A stretch of DNA of 15,058 nt from an uncultured Lachnospiraceae bacterium (GTDB lineage Bacteria > Bacillota > Clostridia > Lachnospirales > Lachnospiraceae). Shown one piece after another: positions 13,320-15,058 of the stretch (positions are counted from its first letter, which is position 1; every line of letters starts with the position of its first letter). The DNA lies in assembly GCA_910584115.1 (NCBI GenBank), contig CAJTYN010000046.1, positions 3,712 through 18,769 of the forward strand, given 5' to 3'. A program made the translations under genes and the position numbers. Under the pieces are notes generated by a model. The model had not been told where the DNA came from. It was given only the letters and a program-made list of their open reading frames with translations, and did no database searches.

Positions 13320-14925
13320 TGTCTGCATGCTCCGTTCTGTATTTGGATGGGGACACTCCGAACTTCCTCTTAAATACATAGCTGAAATAGTTCGGGTCTG
13401 TGTAGCCCACCTGCCGCGCGATCATATAGCTCTTCTCATTGGTCCCGATCAGAAGGCGGGAAGCCCGCTCCATGCGGTGGTCCGTCAGATAGGCGACGAA
13501 CGTCTCCCCCGTCTCCTTCTTGAACATGGCGGAAAAGTAAGAATTCGACACGCCCAGCGCCGCGCAGATCTTGTCCAGGGAGAGCTCCTCATCCGCGTAG
13601 TTGCTGCCCACGTATTCCTGGGCCCGGGCGATCAGGGACCGGGTGGATCTGCTCCGCGCACAGATCATCTGCTCCCGGAAGAAGAGGCTGATCTTAAGGA
13701 GCCACTTCTTCAGGGCCTCCGGCTCCAGATCCAGCAGGCTGCCGTACATTTTTTCCACGTTCCCGATCTCATCCTCCATGGCGATATCGTTGTTCAGTGA
13801 AAACCGGTACAGCGCGCTGATCAGTTCCATGATGCCGATGTGGTGCTGCTGCATGGATCTGTACTGGGAGGTGATGCTGGCCAGATACCGGTCCACCGCC
13901 TCCCTCACCTCGTCCTCTTTTCCCACGCGGATCGTCCGGAACAGGCTGGAGAGCTCTTCCTCATTTGAAAGGCCGGATCTTTTCATATCCGGGTCCATGT
14001 CCTGGGGGACGATCTCCTTCATATTGATCGCCCTGGACGTGCCGTAGAGTGCCCGGTAGGAGACAGCCTCCCGGGCGCCGCTGTAGGACTGGGGCAGCTC
14101 CATGACCGTCCGGCAGACCGGCCCCACACCCACCGTGACGTAGGCCCCGATCATGCGGCAGGCGTATTTGCAGAACCGGTCGCACTCGTCGGTCAGCTCC
14201 GTGACCTCATTTTCATTCTCAAGCTGCGCGATGAAGACCGTGTTCCCCAGATAGGGAAAGCTCTTGACCTGCCACCGCTCTCCCAGGCGCTCTTTCGCCT
14301 GTTCCCGGACTGACATGGATAGGAGCAGCGGATCCATGCTCTCCAGGGCCTGCCTGGAGGAGGTATGGATGACCAGGCAGCAAAAGAGCGGCCCCTTAAA
14401 AGTGATCTGATAATCCGCCAGATACCGGTCCACCTCGTCCCCGCGGATCCGCCCCTCCATCAGGGCTGAATAAAAATCCGCCTGGAGCAGGGGCAGGGAC
14501 TCCAGATAATGCTTCTGTAGGATCTCCACATTGCGCTTCTCGCTAATCTCCTGGTCCAGCTTGATCTTCAGCTGCCGGAACACCTGGGTCAGTTCCACGG
14601 AATTGACCGGTTTGAGGATGTATTCCTCCACCTCCAGATGGATGGCTTCTTTCGCGTACTCGAATTCGTCAAATCCTGTGAACAGCAAGATCTTGGTGGC
14701 CGGAAATCTCCTCTTCACCCGGTCTGAGAGTTCCATGCCGTCCATATAGGGCATCTTGATGTCCGTCACCAGCACGTCCGGCTGGGAGTCCTCCACCATC
14801 TCCAGGGCTTTTACCCCGTTATCCGCAGATCCGATCACTGAGAAGCCCAGCGCCTCCCAGTCGATCTTCTTCATGATGACTTTGATCGCCTCTTCCTCGT
14901 CGTCCGCCAAGAGCACGGTATACAT
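13309..14925 (-). CDS. YesN-like response regulator with AraC-type DNA-binding domain
   Basis: A 538-residue response regulator, first gene of the operon. The N-terminal receiver domain (1-125) has the acidic pair Asp8-Asp9, phospho-acceptor Asp55 (VTDIKMPYMDG), Thr83 and Lys105. A long middle region (about 130-430) of the kind seen in YesN relatives follows. The C-terminal AraC-type double helix-turn-helix (about 435-533) includes SLDKICAALGVSNSYFSAMFKKETG and ends FKRKFGVSPSKYR. Phosphorylated by the neighbouring kinase, it should activate sugar-uptake or catabolic promoters, probably including its own. AGGGG (minus strand) lies 8 bases before ATG 14925. A strong promoter and direct repeats lie immediately upstream. 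Its 3' end overlaps the kinase start, which fits coupled translation. Confidence 0.93.
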   Translation of the reverse strand: MYTVLLADDEEEAIKVIMKKIDWEALGFSVIGSADNGVKALEMVEDSQPDVLVTDIKMPYMDGMELSDRVKRRFPATKILLFTGFDEFEYAKEAIHLEVEEYILKPVNSVELTQVFRQLKIKLDQEISEKRNVEILQKHYLESLPLLQADFYSALMEGRIRGDEVDRYLADYQITFKGPLFCCLVIHTSSRQALESMDPLLLSMSVREQAKERLGERWQVKSFPYLGNTVFIAQLENENEVTELTDECDRFCKYACRMIGAYVTVGVGPVCRTVMELPQSYSGAREAVSYRALYGTSRAINMKEIVPQDMDPDMKRSGLSNEEELSSLFRTIRVGKEDEVREAVDRYLASITSQYRSMQQHHIGIMELISALYRFSLNNDIAMEDEIGNVEKMYGSLLDLEPEALKKWLLKISLFFREQMICARSRSTRSLIARAQEYVGSNYADEELSLDKICAALGVSNSYFSAMFKKETGETFVAYLTDHRMERASRLLIGTNEKSYMIARQVGYTDPNYFSYVFKRKFGVSPSKYRTEHADSGN

Positions 14926-14950
14926 AGCTTCAGCCCCTTTCTTTTCTGCT

Positions 14951-14979
14951 ATTATAGCAGGATCTGGGGCGGATGTAAA
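14951..14979 (-). promoter_or_regulatory. Strong promoter of the sugar-sensing operon
   Basis: On the minus strand TTTACA (14974-14979), a 17-base spacer and a perfect TATAAT (14951-14956) predict a start near 14944, about 19 bases before the response-regulator ATG. The -10 sits inside the small palindrome CTGCTATAATAGCAG. Confidence 0.85.
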
Positions 14980-14982
14980 TTG

Positions 14983-15022
14983 TCTGACGGGATCTGTCCG
15001 GATCTGTTTCTGATCTGACGGG
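14983..15022. promoter_or_regulatory. Direct-repeat operator candidate upstream of the sensing operon
   Basis: The 9-mer TCTGACGGG occurs at 14983-14991 and 15014-15022, 31 bp apart (about three helical turns), starting 4 bp beyond the -35 box. GATCTG recurs at 14961, 14991, 15001 and 15012. Direct repeats abutting the -35 are the usual arrangement for AraC-type activators, so autoregulation by the YesN-like protein is plausible but unproven. Confidence 0.5.
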
Positions 15023-15058
15023 TGTCTGAAGGCACCTTTTTGATGCTGTGGACCGCTC

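Noticed and set aside
12642..13373. Plus-strand 243-codon frame opposite the sensor kinase
   Set aside because: It is antisense to the kinase sensor domain, has no recognisable domain and has no promoter or ribosome binding site.

Overview
The window looks like chromosomal DNA from a spore-forming, fairly GC-rich member of the Clostridia, most like Lachnospiraceae. The signs are a divergent alpha/beta-type small acid-soluble spore protein, a class A penicillin-binding protein of clostridial layout, a YesM/YesN-type two-component pair, strong AGGAGG ribosome binding sites and -35/-10 promoters with 17-base spacers. This is inferred from gene families, not from a marker gene.

Layout. 1-1557 (+): the 3' part of an Asp/Glu-racemase-family gene, then an AEC-family permease 12 bases downstream, closed by a bidirectional terminator. 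1622-2374 (-): an SDR oxidoreductase with its own promoter. About 2470-2540: a short stretch resembling a decayed copy of the permease 3' end and terminator. 2584-5571 (+): a small spore protein and a bifunctional peptidoglycan synthase with a long low-complexity acidic tail, followed by a strong terminator. 5796-8002 (+): a translationally coupled pair, an AraC-HTH/GNAT-acetyltransferase fusion and a MATE exporter. 7995-8993 (-): galE, whose 3' end overlaps the MATE 3' end by 8 bases. 8994-9495 is non-coding. It holds the galE promoter, a candidate structured RNA of about 186-205 nt whose ends pair through 22 perfect base pairs, and a cluster of palindromes that includes a terminator.

9496-14925 (-) is one tightly packed operon read right to left. 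It encodes a YesN-like response regulator, a YesM-like sensor kinase, a membrane-anchored periplasmic-binding-protein-like sensor candidate, and an MglB-like galactose/glucose-binding lipoprotein with its ligand and calcium residues conserved. A strong promoter with two 9-base direct repeats 31 bp apart lies upstream. No transporter ATPase or permease is present, and the operon is terminated directly after the lipoprotein. I read it as an extracellular sugar-sensing module in which solute-binding proteins feed a kinase, conceptually like the XylFII-LytS-YesN system of Clostridium beijerinckii, with galactose or glucose as the likely ligand. galE fits a galactose theme but has its own promoter.

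The items most worth a second look are the unassigned structured RNA upstream of galE, the four-gene sugar-sensing operon with its operator-like repeats, and the AraC-GNAT/MATE pair with paired palindromes in front of it. No CRISPR array, tRNA, rRNA or intact mobile element was recognised.
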